The notes: generated by a model not told the origin, from the letters alone. Shown: positions 52,201 to 60,391, counted from the stretch's first letter. The stretch is 64,000 nt of DNA from Pseudolysinimonas sp051954455 (GCF_051954455.1 NZ_JBQCHS010000011.1:1-64000), one strand, 5' to 3'. Numbers and translations: made by a program.

Positions 52201-52804
52201 CGGCGCGGGCAACCTGCTCGGCGGCGAGCAGTCCGGGCACATCGCCGGGGTCGGGTTCGACCTCTACCTGCGGATGATCGGTGAGGCGGTGTCGGCGTTC
52301 CGCGGCGACGTCGCGGAGGGCCAGACCGAGCTGCGGCTCGAGCTGCCCGTCGACGCGCACCTGCCGGAGGACTACATCGAGTCGGAGCGGTTGCGGCTCG
52401 AGGCCTACCAGAAGCTGTCGACGGCGGCCGCGCCGGCCAGCTCCGACGACGCGCTCGACGCGGTCGTGGAGGAGCTGACCGACCGCTACGGCGAGCCGCC
52501 CGAGCAGGTCGCGAACCTCGTGGCGGTGTCGCGGCTGCGGCGCCGGGCGCAGAAGTCGTCGCTCTCGGACGTCGTCGCCATGGGCGGGAACCTGCGCATC
52601 GCCCCGGCCGAGCTGCCCGACTCCCTGCAGGTGCGCCTCCAGCGCCTCTACCCGGGCGCCCGGCTGTTCGCGCAGGCGAAGGCGCTGAGCGTGCCGCTGC
52701 CGAAGGACGCCGACGACGCGGCGCTCGTCGCCTGGGTCGGCGAGCTCCTCGACGCGATCTTCCCGATCGCGGCGCCCGCGCCCGCCCCCGAGCGGGTCGA
52801 GTAG
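49223..52804 (+). CDS. mfd: Transcription-repair coupling factor Mfd
   Basis: About 1,193 residues. Order: UvrB-like N-terminal domain with LELPAWETLPHERLSPS; the CarD-like RNA-polymerase-interaction domain around PGDIVVHQTHGIGRFVEL; the translocase core with Walker A (SGDVGYGKTEIAVRAAF), DEEQ box (IIDEEQRFGVEHK) and SATPIPRTLEM; helicase motif VI region HQIRGRVGRGRERAYAY; the C-terminal TRCF domain. GTG 49223 or ATG 49238 can be the start. It removes stalled RNA polymerase and recruits UvrA. Its last residues RVE and stop come from a REP-like repeat. Confidence 0.96.
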   Translation: MALGQMITALERAHVLDAALAAADRDADLSLVEGLRVPVLAAMLQKRGPASALLAVTATSREAQAVRDALHCYAPEATVLELPAWETLPHERLSPSAETVGRRLHALRAARLWDRSAPFVLVASVRSALQPLAPGLAELEPIVLEQGGRGYDLAALAERLVDAAYARVDLVTRRGEFAVRGGILDVFPPAAEHPLRAEFFGDELEQLRAFSVADQRSLPEATGAGAAGRAELGPARELLLTPSVRQRAAEMAHEFPTLQQMLAKIAEGIPVEGMESLAPALLDRLVPLTDYLPAEAAVAILGPERVATRALSLAETNKEFLEAAWSAATAGAQAPIDLNAGDFLSVSGLRRAAGERPWWTLSPFDAGDDDGIRIEAEPVPAFAGRSEGAADHVAELLREGWTVAVATGGTGLVERAADVLAGREAAGRPVDALPADPEAGVAYLLKGALEAGFEVPAAKLAVLSEAEFYGRAAGIDSRQVKKLASRRKNVVDPLALKPGDIVVHQTHGIGRFVELVKREVASGERTARGPLGTSVTSAKVEREYLVLEYAPSKRGMPGDRLYVPMDQLDLLSRYVGGEAPALSKMGGSDWAAAKGRARKAVRDIAVELVKLYSARMASQGYAFGKDTPWQRELEEAFPFVETPDQMQTIDDVKADMERPIPMDRLISGDVGYGKTEIAVRAAFKAVQDGKQVALLVPTTLLVRQHMETFAERFAGFPVHLRALSRFQSDKESKETIAGLATGEVDVVIGTHRLLGDQIRFKDLGLVIIDEEQRFGVEHKDALKKLKTNVDILAMSATPIPRTLEMAVTGIREMSTLATPPEDRHPILTYVGAYNEKTVAAAIRRELLREGQVFFVHNRVSSINRVAAQLAELVPEARIAVAHGKLSESQLEQVIVDFWERRFDVLVTTTIIETGIDIANANTLIIDRADKYGLSQLHQIRGRVGRGRERAYAYFLYDDDKPLTETAQDRLETLAANNELGGGMQIALKDLEIRGAGNLLGGEQSGHIAGVGFDLYLRMIGEAVSAFRGDVAEGQTELRLELPVDAHLPEDYIESERLRLEAYQKLSTAAAPASSDDALDAVVEELTDRYGEPPEQVANLVAVSRLRRRAQKSSLSDVVAMGGNLRIAPAELPDSLQVRLQRLYPGARLFAQAKALSVPLPKDADDAALVAWVGELLDAIFPIAAPAPAPERVE

Positions 52805-52828
52805 CCGCGCAGCGGCGTATCGAGACCC
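52794..52828. repeat. REP-like repeat, copy 2 (single arm)
   Basis: One arm only, GGGTCGAGTAGCCGCG... to GCGTATCGAGACCC, straddling the mfd stop codon (TAG 52802-52804). No inverted partner is seen before the FUSC gene at 52852. Confidence 0.8.
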
Positions 52829-52851
52829 ACACCGCCCCCGGACCCGCGACC

Positions 52852-54264
52852 GTGCGCACCTGGCTGACGACGAACGCCCGCCGCCTCCGCCTCGCCGGGG
52901 GCACCGCCGTCGTCACGATCCTGGCGATCGTGCTGACCCTCGCGACGACGGTGCCGCTCGTGCCCGAGCTCGGCCCCGCGGTCCTCGGCGCCATGCTCTG
53001 CATCACGCTCTCCCGCAGCCAGCTCGAGAGGGACGCGCGCGGGCGCATCGAGGCGGGCATCGCGCTCCCGGTCATCGGCCTCGCGGCGGCGGGCATCGGA
53101 TTCCTGCTCCTGCACCTGCCGGTCGTCGGCGCCCTCGTCTACGTGCTCGGCATGACGCTCTCGGTCTGGCTGCGCCGGTTCGGCGCGGTGCCGCGGCGGA
53201 TCGGGTCGCTGCTCGTGCTGCCGTTCGTCGCCCTGCTGGTGGCGCCCGCCCCGATCCCGCAGCATCCGACGGGGCCTCTCGCCGCGGTCGCCTGGCTCGT
53301 CCCGCCGGTCGTCGCCCTCATCGCGTTCGCCTGGGTGACGCTGCTGCAGCTCGGCGCCCGCGCGATCCGGCTGCTGCCGCCGCGCAAGCGGGCGTGGGAG
53401 CGCCCGGATCCTGCTCCCCGTCCCGCCGCCGATGCCGCCCGCCGGTCGCCCCGCCTCACCGCGACCGACCGGCTCGCCGCGCAGATGGCGCTGTCGCTCG
53501 GGCTGGCGTTCGTCATCGGCTTCGTGTTCTTCGGCGATCGCTGGGCGTGGATCGTGCTGACGGTCGTCGTCGTGACCGTCGGCAACGCCGGCCGGGCCGA
53601 CGTGCTGTGGAAGGGGCTCCAGCGGGTGGGCGGGGCGGCCGTCGGCACGCTCCTCGCGCTCGTGCCGGTCGCGCGGCTCGGCGCCCCCAGCGCCGGCGCG
53701 GTCGCACTGCTCGTCGCGATCGTCTTCCTCGCCGTGCTGCTGCGCGAGTTCGGCTACGTCTGGTGGGCGCTCTTCTTCACGCTCGCGCTGTCGATCGTGC
53801 AGGGATTCGAGGGCGGCCCCGGCGGCGGGGATGGCGGGTTCCTGCTCGGCGAGCGGCTCGAGGAGATCCTGCTCGGCTCCGTCGTGGCGCTCCTCATCGC
53901 GTGGGTCGTGCTGCCGGTGCGGTCGGAGGGCACGATCCGGCGGCGGCTCGGGGCGGTGCTCGCGGCGCTGCAGGAGCGGATGGCGACCCAGGACGACGAG
54001 ACCGCGCACGCGCTCCGCGGTGCGCTCGCCGACCTCGCGAAGGTGTCGCGCCCGTACGAGGCGTGGCACCGGGTGTTCCGCCGGGCGCGGCGCCCGCGCG
54101 CGGCGCAGTGGATCGCGACGACCCGCGCGTGCGTCGACCTGGGTCGCGACGGCGCCGATCCCGAGGCGCGGAAGCTGCTCGGCGAAGCCCGCCGTGCGCT
54201 CCGCGATCCCGATGCGCTGCAGCCCGCGCTCGACGCCCTGCGCGCCCGCCTGCGGGTCGAGTAG
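52852..54264 (+). CDS. FUSC family protein (aromatic acid exporter-like membrane protein)
   Basis: 470 residues from GTG 52852. Two blocks of hydrophobic helices (residues 15-165 and about 205-355) flank a charged loop. The FUSC signature region is FGDRWAWIVLTVVVVTVGNAGRADVLWKGLQRVGGAAVGTLLAL. A cytoplasmic helical tail follows. Family members (AaeB/YccS-like) export aromatic acids or act in envelope stress; the substrate here is unknown. The final residues RVE and the stop are from REP copy 3. Confidence 0.85.
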   Translation: MRTWLTTNARRLRLAGGTAVVTILAIVLTLATTVPLVPELGPAVLGAMLCITLSRSQLERDARGRIEAGIALPVIGLAAAGIGFLLLHLPVVGALVYVLGMTLSVWLRRFGAVPRRIGSLLVLPFVALLVAPAPIPQHPTGPLAAVAWLVPPVVALIAFAWVTLLQLGARAIRLLPPRKRAWERPDPAPRPAADAARRSPRLTATDRLAAQMALSLGLAFVIGFVFFGDRWAWIVLTVVVVTVGNAGRADVLWKGLQRVGGAAVGTLLALVPVARLGAPSAGAVALLVAIVFLAVLLREFGYVWWALFFTLALSIVQGFEGGPGGGDGGFLLGERLEEILLGSVVALLIAWVVLPVRSEGTIRRRLGAVLAALQERMATQDDETAHALRGALADLAKVSRPYEAWHRVFRRARRPRAAQWIATTRACVDLGRDGADPEARKLLGEARRALRDPDALQPALDALRARLRVE

Positions 54265-54332
54265 CCGCGAGGCGGCGTATCGAGACCCTCCGCTGCGAGG
54301 CTTCGATCCGCGTCGGCGGCGCTATCCGACCC
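54254..54332. repeat. REP-like inverted repeat pair, copy 3
   Basis: Arm A (54254-54287) contains the FUSC stop codon. The diverged inverted arm (54305-54332, ending GCTATCCGACCC) contains, on the minus strand, the TAG stop of the CPBP gene (54324-54322). One element therefore ends two convergent genes. Confidence 0.83.
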
Positions 54333-55065
54333 GCTGCCTCGCCGTGCCGAGCGCCAGCGGGATCACCACGAGCGAGCGCAGGTCGATCAGCGCGTGCACG
54401 ACGATCGGCACCCAGATCCACCCCGTGAGCACGTAGAGCGCCGAGAGCACCAGGCCGAGCAGCGTCGCGAACAGCACCCCGGTCCAGCGCTGATAGAGGT
54501 GCAGCACTCCGAAGACCACCGTGGCCGCGAGAAACGCGATGGGCCCGTCGCCCACGATCCCGAAGATCAGCGCGGGCATCGCGAGGCGGAAGAGGGTCTC
54601 CTCGAACACCCCGGCCGAGACGCCGAGGCCCACGCCGTACGGCAGCTCGGCGCGGTTGCGGGGCAGGAGCGCCTGCACGTCGCCGATCGCCGGGATCTCG
54701 TCGACCTTCCCCCGGAGCAGGAGGGCCGGGAGCAGGAGCGCGGCCACGAACGCGACGGCAGCCCCGGCGGCGACCCCCGCGCCGACCCCGCCGGCCAACA
54801 CGTCGCGCGCCGTCGCGACAGGCCCCCACGCCTGGGTGTCGACGAGCACCCGCCCGAGCAGCGGCCACGTCGCCAGGAGCAGCACCGCCGAGATCCCGCC
54901 CATGATCACGACCGACTCGATGAGCCACCGCCGGTAGACCCGCTGTCGCGCGCGTGTCGCGGTCAGCCGCTGGAACCGGCGCCACGAGCGGCGCTCGCGG
55001 GTGACCGCCCGGCACAGCAGGAAGGCCAGCACCAGCACGAGCAGGGCGACGAACGCGAGGCGCAT
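54322..55065 (-). CDS. CPBP family intramembrane metalloprotease
   Basis: 247 residues, about seven helices. The catalytic motif E-E-x3-R is GVFEETLFRLAMPAL near residue 155; the later histidine helices are FGVLHLYQRW and VPIVVHALIDLRS. Such Abi/CPBP proteases cleave within membranes; bacterial ones act in bacteriocin immunity or prenyl-type processing. No bacteriocin gene is near. The final RVG and stop arise from REP copy 3. Confidence 0.87.
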   Translation of the reverse strand: MRLAFVALLVLVLAFLLCRAVTRERRSWRRFQRLTATRARQRVYRRWLIESVVIMGGISAVLLLATWPLLGRVLVDTQAWGPVATARDVLAGGVGAGVAAGAAVAFVAALLLPALLLRGKVDEIPAIGDVQALLPRNRAELPYGVGLGVSAGVFEETLFRLAMPALIFGIVGDGPIAFLAATVVFGVLHLYQRWTGVLFATLLGLVLSALYVLTGWIWVPIVVHALIDLRSLVVIPLALGTARQRVG

Positions 55066-55161
55066 CCGCCCATCCTCGCAAGCCGCCGAGGTGGGACGGG
55101 AATGCCCGGATTCGCGCGCGGCTTTGGTTCAGGGGATCGTTAGTCCGTCGAAGGGAATCGG

Positions 55162-56598
55162 ATGCCACGGAGCGAGGTCGGACTGCGGTCGGAGCGAGGG
55201 CCGATCCTGCTCGGCGCGATGGTGTCGACGGCGCTCATCGCGATCGACTCGACGATCCTGGCGACCGCGGTCCCGTCGATCGTCGACGACCTCGGCGGCG
55301 CGACGCAGTTCCCGTGGTTGTTCTCGGTCTACCTGCTCGCGCAGGCCGTGCTCGTGCCGGTCTACGCGAAGCTCGCCGACATGATCGGGCGCAAGCCGAT
55401 CATGATCATCGGCATCGTGCTGTTCCTGGTCGGCTCGATCCTCTGCGGGGTCGCCTGGAGCATGACCGCGCTCATCGTGTTCCGCGCGATCCAGGGGCTC
55501 GGCGCCGGTGCCGTCCAGCCGATGTCGATGACGATCATCGGCGATATCTACTCGGTGGAGGAGCGCGCCCGGGTCCAGGGGTACGTCGCGAGCATGTGGG
55601 GCATGGCGTCGGTCGTCGGGCCGGCGCTCGGCGGCCTGTTCTCGCAGTTCCTCAGCTGGCGGTGGATCTTCTTCGTCAACGTGCCGCTGTGCGTGCTCGC
55701 GATGGTGCTCATCTTCCGCGGCTACCACGAGAGCGTGACCCGCACCCGGCACCGCATCGACGTGCCCGGCGCCGTGCTCCTCACGGTCGGGTCGACCGCG
55801 ATCATCCTCGGCCTCCTGGAGGGCGGCGAGGGCTGGGCATGGAACTCGCCGCTCAGCGTCGGCGTCTTCGCCGTCGGCGTCCTCGCGATCGCCGGCTTCG
55901 TGCTCGTCGAGCGGCGGGCGGCGGAGCCGGTGCTGCCGCTGCCCATGTTCCGCCGACGCGTCGTGATGACGGCCGCGCTCATCGGATTCGGGGTGAGCGC
56001 CGCGACGATCGGGCTCAGTTCGTTCGTGCCGACCTACCTCGAGCGGACGCTCCACACCCCGCCGCTCGTCTCCGGTCTCGCAGTGGCCGCGCTCACCCTC
56101 GGCTGGCCGATGGCCGCCGCGCTCTCGGGCCGGATCTACCTGCGATACGGGTTCCGCGCGACCGCGATCGTCGGGCTCACCATCTCCACGGTCGGCGCGG
56201 TCGCGCTCGCCGCGTTCGGCATGACGCCGTCGATCGCGGCGGTGGCCGTCACGGCCTTCATCGTCGGATGGGGGTTCGGCTGGTCGGTCGCGCCGTCGCT
56301 CGTCGCGGCGCAGTCGAGCGTCGAGTGGAACGAGCGCGGCGTCGTGACCGGCGTCCAGTCGTTCGGGCGGACCATCGGCAGCGCCGTCGGTGCGGCCGTG
56401 CTCGGCGCGATCGCGAACGGGGTCATCCAGTCGACCGGGCTGGGGGAGAAGAACCCGGTCGCGGTCACGCTGTCGTCGACGTGGGTGTTCGCCGTCGTCG
56501 CCGCCGTGATCCTCGTGACGATCGGCGCGGCGCTCGCCATGCCCCGGGTCGCGCCGCCGCAGCGCGACCCGGTGACCGGCGAGGTGCAGACCGTCTGA
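55162..56598 (+). CDS. MFS transporter, DHA2 (EmrB/QacA) family
   Basis: 478 residues, about fourteen helices. Helix 1 carries the DHA2 acidic motif STALIAIDSTILATAVPSIVDDLGG. Motif A is KLADMIGRKPIMIIG, and motif C-like GMASVVGPALGGLFSQFLSWRWIFFVNVPL. It is a multidrug or metabolite proton antiporter. It converges on the SDR pseudogene with a 3-bp gap and has no divergent regulator of its own. Confidence 0.9.
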   Translation: MPRSEVGLRSERGPILLGAMVSTALIAIDSTILATAVPSIVDDLGGATQFPWLFSVYLLAQAVLVPVYAKLADMIGRKPIMIIGIVLFLVGSILCGVAWSMTALIVFRAIQGLGAGAVQPMSMTIIGDIYSVEERARVQGYVASMWGMASVVGPALGGLFSQFLSWRWIFFVNVPLCVLAMVLIFRGYHESVTRTRHRIDVPGAVLLTVGSTAIILGLLEGGEGWAWNSPLSVGVFAVGVLAIAGFVLVERRAAEPVLPLPMFRRRVVMTAALIGFGVSAATIGLSSFVPTYLERTLHTPPLVSGLAVAALTLGWPMAAALSGRIYLRYGFRATAIVGLTISTVGAVALAAFGMTPSIAAVAVTAFIVGWGFGWSVAPSLVAAQSSVEWNERGVVTGVQSFGRTIGSAVGAAVLGAIANGVIQSTGLGEKNPVAVTLSSTWVFAVVAAVILVTIGAALAMPRVAPPQRDPVTGEVQTV

Positions 56599-56601
56599 CG
56601 G

Positions 56602-57360
56602 CTACCGCGCCGCGTAGCCGCCGCCGTCGACGAGGTGATAGCTGCCGGTGACGAAGGTCGCCGCGTCGGACGCGAGGAACGCGACGAGGCCCGCCACCTC
56701 CTCCGGGGTGCCGAGCCGGCCGAGCGCGTGCTGCGCGGCGAGCGCGTCCTTCTGGCTCTGGTCGAGGTTCGCGTCGAGGAGCGGCGTCGCGATGTAGCCG
56801 GGGCCGACCGCGGTCACGCGCACCTTGCGGTCGGCGTACTCGAGGGCGGCGTTCTGCGTCAGCCCGAGCAGGCCGTGCTTCGCCGTCACATAGGCGGACG
56901 AGAGCGGTGTGCCGACTCAGCCGAGCACCGACGCCATGTTGACGATCGATCCGCCGCCGTTCGCGGCGATCGCCGGCAGCTGCGCGCGCAGGCCGTAGAA
57001 GACCGCGGTGAGGTTCACGTCGATGACGCGGTTCCAGCCGTCGATCGGATACTCGCCGATCTCGGCCGCGGGGCCGCCGATGCCGGCGTTGTTGACCGCG
57101 ATACGGAGCGGCGCGAGTGCGTTCGCGGCCTCGACGGCGGCCTGCGCGACGTCCGGGTCGGACGCGTCGCCCGTGAACGGCTCGGCGGCGCCCCCGGCCG
57201 CCCGGATCTCCTCGACGACCGCCGCGGCGCTGTCCTCGCGGAGGTCGTGGACGAGCACCGTGGCGCCGCTGGCGGCGAGGGTGAGGGCGACGGCCCGGCC
57301 GATGCCGGGGCCTCCTCCGGTGACGATGGCGGATCGGTCGGCGACGTCGTAGCTGGCCAC
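56602..57360 (-). pseudogene. SDR-family dehydrogenase interrupted by one in-frame TGA
   Basis: A 253-codon frame reads as a complete short-chain dehydrogenase: SAIVTGGGPGIGRAVAL (cofactor), NNAGIGGPA, SIVNMASVLG (catalytic Ser), AYVTAKHGLLGL (Tyr-x3-Lys) and the C-terminal ATFVTGSYHLVDGGG. One TGA at 56919-56917 falls between the catalytic Ser and Tyr, exactly in phase on both sides. As read, the product stops at residue 147 and lacks Tyr and Lys. It is a recent nonsense mutation, a sequencing error, or, less likely, read-through. It is divergent from a TetR gene with a 17-bp gap, the usual SDR/regulator pair. Confidence 0.85.
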
Positions 57361-57377
57361 GGTGATGCCTCTCTGTC

Positions 57378-57959
57378 GTGACGGTTCAACAGCGGGCCGA
57401 GCGCACCCGCCGTCGGATGTTCAACGCCGTGCTCGCGCTCGCGGGAGAGCGCGAGATCGCCGCGGTCTCCGTGACCGACGTCGCCGCGCTCGCCGGCGTG
57501 CACCGCACGACCTTCTACGAGCACGCCGCGTCGCCCGTCGATCTGCTGCGGGCCGCGCTCGCCGCGGAGCTCGATCCGCTCCGCGCCCGCCTCGACGGTG
57601 CCACCGCGGCCGACGCGGCGGAGAGGATGCGGTCGGTCACCCTCGGCGTCCTCGATCACCTGGACCGCCGCGAGGCCGTGTACCGGCGGCTCGACGACGC
57701 CGCGGGATCGGCGGTGCAGGCGTTCCTCGGTGCGCACTTCCAGGCGTCGGCACGCCTGCTCGTCGACCTCGGCGCGGTGACCGTGCCGACGGCGCCCGGC
57801 GTCCCGGTGGAGCTCGGACGGACGATGGCGCTCCGCTACGTCGCCGACGGCCACGTGGGGGCGCTCGCCGTGTGGCTCGGCACCCCGGCGCCGCGCGACC
57901 GCGACGCCGTGCTGCGCACCCTCGCGCTCGTCCTGCCCGCCTGGTGGCCGACCGCCTAG
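57378..57959 (+). CDS. TetR-family regulator
   Basis: 193 residues from GTG 57378. The helix-turn-helix is AAVSVTDVAALAGVHRTTFYEHAASPVDLLRAAL at residues 26-60. The C-terminal domain is plain helical with no family I can name. It is divergent from the broken SDR gene, which it most likely controlled, and 9 bp upstream of mazG. Confidence 0.85.
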   Translation: MTVQQRAERTRRRMFNAVLALAGEREIAAVSVTDVAALAGVHRTTFYEHAASPVDLLRAALAAELDPLRARLDGATAADAAERMRSVTLGVLDHLDRREAVYRRLDDAAGSAVQAFLGAHFQASARLLVDLGAVTVPTAPGVPVELGRTMALRYVADGHVGALAVWLGTPAPRDRDAVLRTLALVLPAWWPTA

Positions 57960-57968
57960 CCTGGCGGC

Positions 57969-58613
57969 ATGACCGAGCCGGCGCCGCATCCCCAGCTGGA
58001 CGAGCTGATCGCGACCCTGGAGCGGCTGCGGGCTCCCGGCGGCTGCGCCTGGGATCGCGCCCAGACCCACGAGTCGCTCGTCCGGTACCTCGTCGAGGAG
58101 AGCGCGGAGCTCGTCGAGGCCATCGAGTCCGGCACGCGCGAGGAGCGCATCGAGGAGCTCGGCGACGTGCTGTACCAGGTGCTCTTCCACGCCGACATCG
58201 CGGCGGAGGCGGGGGAGTACACGATCGAGGACGTCGCGGCGCACATGACCGCGAAGATGGTCGGCCGGCATCCGCACGTGTTCGGCGACGCGGTTGCGGA
58301 CACCCCGGACGAGGTCGCCGTGAACTGGGAGGCGATCAAGGCGGTCGAGAAGGCCGACCGCACCTCGGTGCTCGACGGGATCCCGCCCGGGATGCCCGCC
58401 CTCGCGCTCGCCGAGAAGGTGGTCGGGCGCGCCGCGAAGGTCGGCGTCGTGCCGGGGGCGGCTGCGGTCCCGGCATCCGAGGAGGAGCTGGGCGCGCAGC
58501 TGCTCGCGATCGTGACCGGCGCGCGCGACGCGGGCCTCGATCCCGAGCGCGCGCTCCGCTCCGCCATCCGCGCCCTCCGCGCCGACGTGCACGCGGCCGA
58601 GCGCCGCCCCTGA
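57969..58613 (+). CDS. mazG: MazG nucleotide pyrophosphohydrolase
   Basis: 214 residues. The MazG signature is LRAPGGCAWDRAQTHESLVRYLVEESAELVEAIESG, with the E-E-x2-E metal motif, then EELGDVLYQVLFHADIAAE. HPHVFGD and NWEAIKAVEK follow. It is shorter than the two-domain E. coli protein; the second domain is reduced. It hydrolyses NTPs to NMP and pyrophosphate for housecleaning. Its place between mfd and eno matches actinobacterial synteny. Confidence 0.93.
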   Translation: MTEPAPHPQLDELIATLERLRAPGGCAWDRAQTHESLVRYLVEESAELVEAIESGTREERIEELGDVLYQVLFHADIAAEAGEYTIEDVAAHMTAKMVGRHPHVFGDAVADTPDEVAVNWEAIKAVEKADRTSVLDGIPPGMPALALAEKVVGRAAKVGVVPGAAAVPASEEELGAQLLAIVTGARDAGLDPERALRSAIRALRADVHAAERRP

Positions 58614-58660
58614 CCCACCCCACCCACCCGGCGCCACCCCCCACCTCGCACCTCTTCCAT

Positions 58661-58724
58661 GGTCGAGCGGTCATCCCCGCACGGTCTCGGGGCCTCCGCA
58701 CCCTGCCGGTGTGACCGCTCGATC
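58661..58724. repeat. Inverted-repeat element, family GTCGAGCGGTCA
   Basis: GGTCGAGCGGTCA (58661-58673) and TGACCGCTCGATC (58712-58724) pair in 12 of 13 positions around 38 bases. It fills most of the 159-bp mazG-hisS gap and is the same kind of element as those at 48879 and 60110, with a different sequence. Confidence 0.7.
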
Positions 58725-58772
58725 GGCGCACCGGAGGGAGGACACGGCGTGGCGGCCTGAGAGACTGGGACC

Positions 58773-60059
58773 GTGGCGAACGCAGTGAACCCTCCCCGCG
58801 GCATGCGCGACTTCCTCCCCGCGGAGAAGGCGCACCGCGAGCGGCTTCTGGCGCTCATCCGCGCGAGCTATCGGGCCCACGGCTTCGACGAGATCGAGAC
58901 CCCGGTCGCGGAGGACAGCGACCGCCTGCACGCCGGGCTCGGGGGCGACAACGAGAAGCTCGCATTCGGCATCCAGAAGCGCGGACTCACGCACGACGAT
59001 CTGCAGGCCGCCCGCGAGCCCCTCGACCTCGTCGACCTCGGTCTCCGCTTCGACCTCACCGTGCCGCTCGCGCGCTTCTACGCGAGTCACCGCGCCGAGC
59101 TGCCGACGGTCTTCCGCAGCATCCAGCTCGCTCCGGTCTGGCGCGCCGAGCGCCCGCAGAAGGGCCGCTACCGCCAGTTCGTGCAGTGCGACATCGACAT
59201 CATCGGCGAGCCGACGAATCGCGCGGAGGCCGAGCTGCTGATCGCGAGCCTCGACACGGTCGACCGGCTGGGGCTCGAGGGCGCGTTCGTGCGCATCAAC
59301 GACCGGCGCCTCCTGATCGGGATGCTGGAGACCCTCGGCTTCCCGGCGACGGAGCACGAGCGCGCGCTCATCACGATCGACAAGCTCGACAAGGTCGGCG
59401 AGGACGGTGTGATCGAGGAGCTCCGCGAGGCCGGCTTCACAGCCTCGGCCATCGATGCGCTCGACGCGTTCTTCCGGCGCCCGCAGACGATGGAGTTCCT
59501 GACCTTCGGCGAGCGCGCGATCCGCAAGGCCCTCCCCGAGGGAGCCGACGACGCGGTCGTGCGCGAGCTCGCCGAGATCGGCGAGGCCGTCATGCAGGCG
59601 CGAGGCGCCGACCCGCTGAATGCGCTGCTGCGTTTCGACCCGTTCCTCGTGCGCGGCATGGGGTACTACACGGGGCCGATCTTCGAGCTCGCGCACCCCT
59701 CGGTGCCGTACTCGCTCGGCGGCGGCGGGCGCTACGACGGCATGATCGGCCGCTTCCTCGGCACCGACGTGCCGGCGACCGGGTTCTCGCTCGGCTTCGA
59801 GCGGCTCGTGGACCTGCTGGAGCGCTCCGCCGGCTCCGAGGACCGCGCGGTCGCCCTCCTCCACGACCGCGACGTCGCCACGGCCGACCTGCTCTCGCTC
59901 AAGGCGCGGCTCGTCGCCGAGGGCGCGCGCGTGCGCCTCGTCGCGCGACCCAAGAACGTCAAGCCCGCCCTCGACGTGCTCGCGGCCGACGGCTTCACCC
60001 ACTTCGCGTTCGTGACGGCCGCGGCCCCCGACTCCGTCGACCTCCGCCCCCTCGGCTGA
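58773..60059 (+). CDS. hisS: Histidyl-tRNA synthetase
   Basis: 428 residues from GTG 58773. Motif 1 region GMRDFLPAEK; motif 2 FRSIQLAPVWRAERPQKGRYRQFVQCDIDIIG; histidine-binding loops LVRGMGYYTGPIFEL and GGGGRYDGMIGRFLG; motif 3 ATGFSLGFERLVDL; then the anticodon-binding domain. It charges tRNA-His. Between mazG and eno on the same strand. Confidence 0.96.
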   Translation: MANAVNPPRGMRDFLPAEKAHRERLLALIRASYRAHGFDEIETPVAEDSDRLHAGLGGDNEKLAFGIQKRGLTHDDLQAAREPLDLVDLGLRFDLTVPLARFYASHRAELPTVFRSIQLAPVWRAERPQKGRYRQFVQCDIDIIGEPTNRAEAELLIASLDTVDRLGLEGAFVRINDRRLLIGMLETLGFPATEHERALITIDKLDKVGEDGVIEELREAGFTASAIDALDAFFRRPQTMEFLTFGERAIRKALPEGADDAVVRELAEIGEAVMQARGADPLNALLRFDPFLVRGMGYYTGPIFELAHPSVPYSLGGGGRYDGMIGRFLGTDVPATGFSLGFERLVDLLERSAGSEDRAVALLHDRDVATADLLSLKARLVAEGARVRLVARPKNVKPALDVLAADGFTHFAFVTAAAPDSVDLRPLG

Positions 60060-60064
60060 ATCCC

Positions 60065-60076
60065 GCCCGGCCGGGC
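60065..60076 (+). terminator. Palindrome after hisS
   Basis: GCCCGG (60065-60070) directly followed by CCGGGC (60071-60076). A compact self-complementary sequence 6 bp after the hisS stop; possible terminator, though with no loop and no U tract. Confidence 0.35.
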
Positions 60077-60109
60077 GTGCACTCCCGCCGGCCGTCACCC
60101 CGGGAATCG

Positions 60110-60187
60110 TGTCGAAAGTTCAGGGGACGTCGGTCGAGCCACTGTCGCGCCGTTCGGGGCGCGCCGCCGCCACCTGAACTTTCGACA
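60110..60187. repeat. Inverted-repeat element, family TGTCGAAAGTTCAGG
   Basis: TGTCGAAAGTTCAGG (60110-60124) and its perfect 15-base reverse complement (60173-60187) flank 48 bases. Total 78 bp. The AT content of the arms differs from the surrounding GC-rich DNA, and there is no coding potential. Confidence 0.8.
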
Positions 60188-60300
60188 GGCGGGGCAGGCG
60201 GGCGGGGGGCGGGGCAGGCGCGGGCGGGCGGGCACCGGCGGGGACAGGCGGGCACGGGCAGAGGGCGGGCGGGGGCAGGTCAGGGACAGGCGGGGACGCG
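60188..60300 (+). repeat. G-rich degenerate tandem tract
   Basis: About 113 bp almost without T on the plus strand, made of variants of GGGGCAGGCGGGC and GGGACAGGCGGG. Many closely spaced runs of three or more G could fold into quadruplexes on the coding strand about 90 bp upstream of eno. Confidence 0.75.
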
Positions 60301-60391
60301 AGCGGACCGGAGGTGCGCACGCATCCCGGAGGCGGCGAGCGTCGGTAGGCTCGACAGCGCCACCACCACAACTCTTCGAAGGAGTACCTTC

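Larger units (their letters stand above)
60060..60391. other. 332-bp hisS-eno intergenic region
   Basis: No gene. In order it holds a GCCCGG/CCGGGC hairpin just after hisS, a long inverted-repeat element (60110-60187), a G-rich tract (60188-60300), then the eno promoter region and ribosome site GAAGGAG just before 60392. Confidence 0.75.

Noticed and set aside
56917..56919. Selenocysteine recoding of the SDR TGA.
   Set aside because: No SECIS-like hairpin was evident after the codon, and SDR enzymes have no known selenocysteine at this place between Ser and Tyr.
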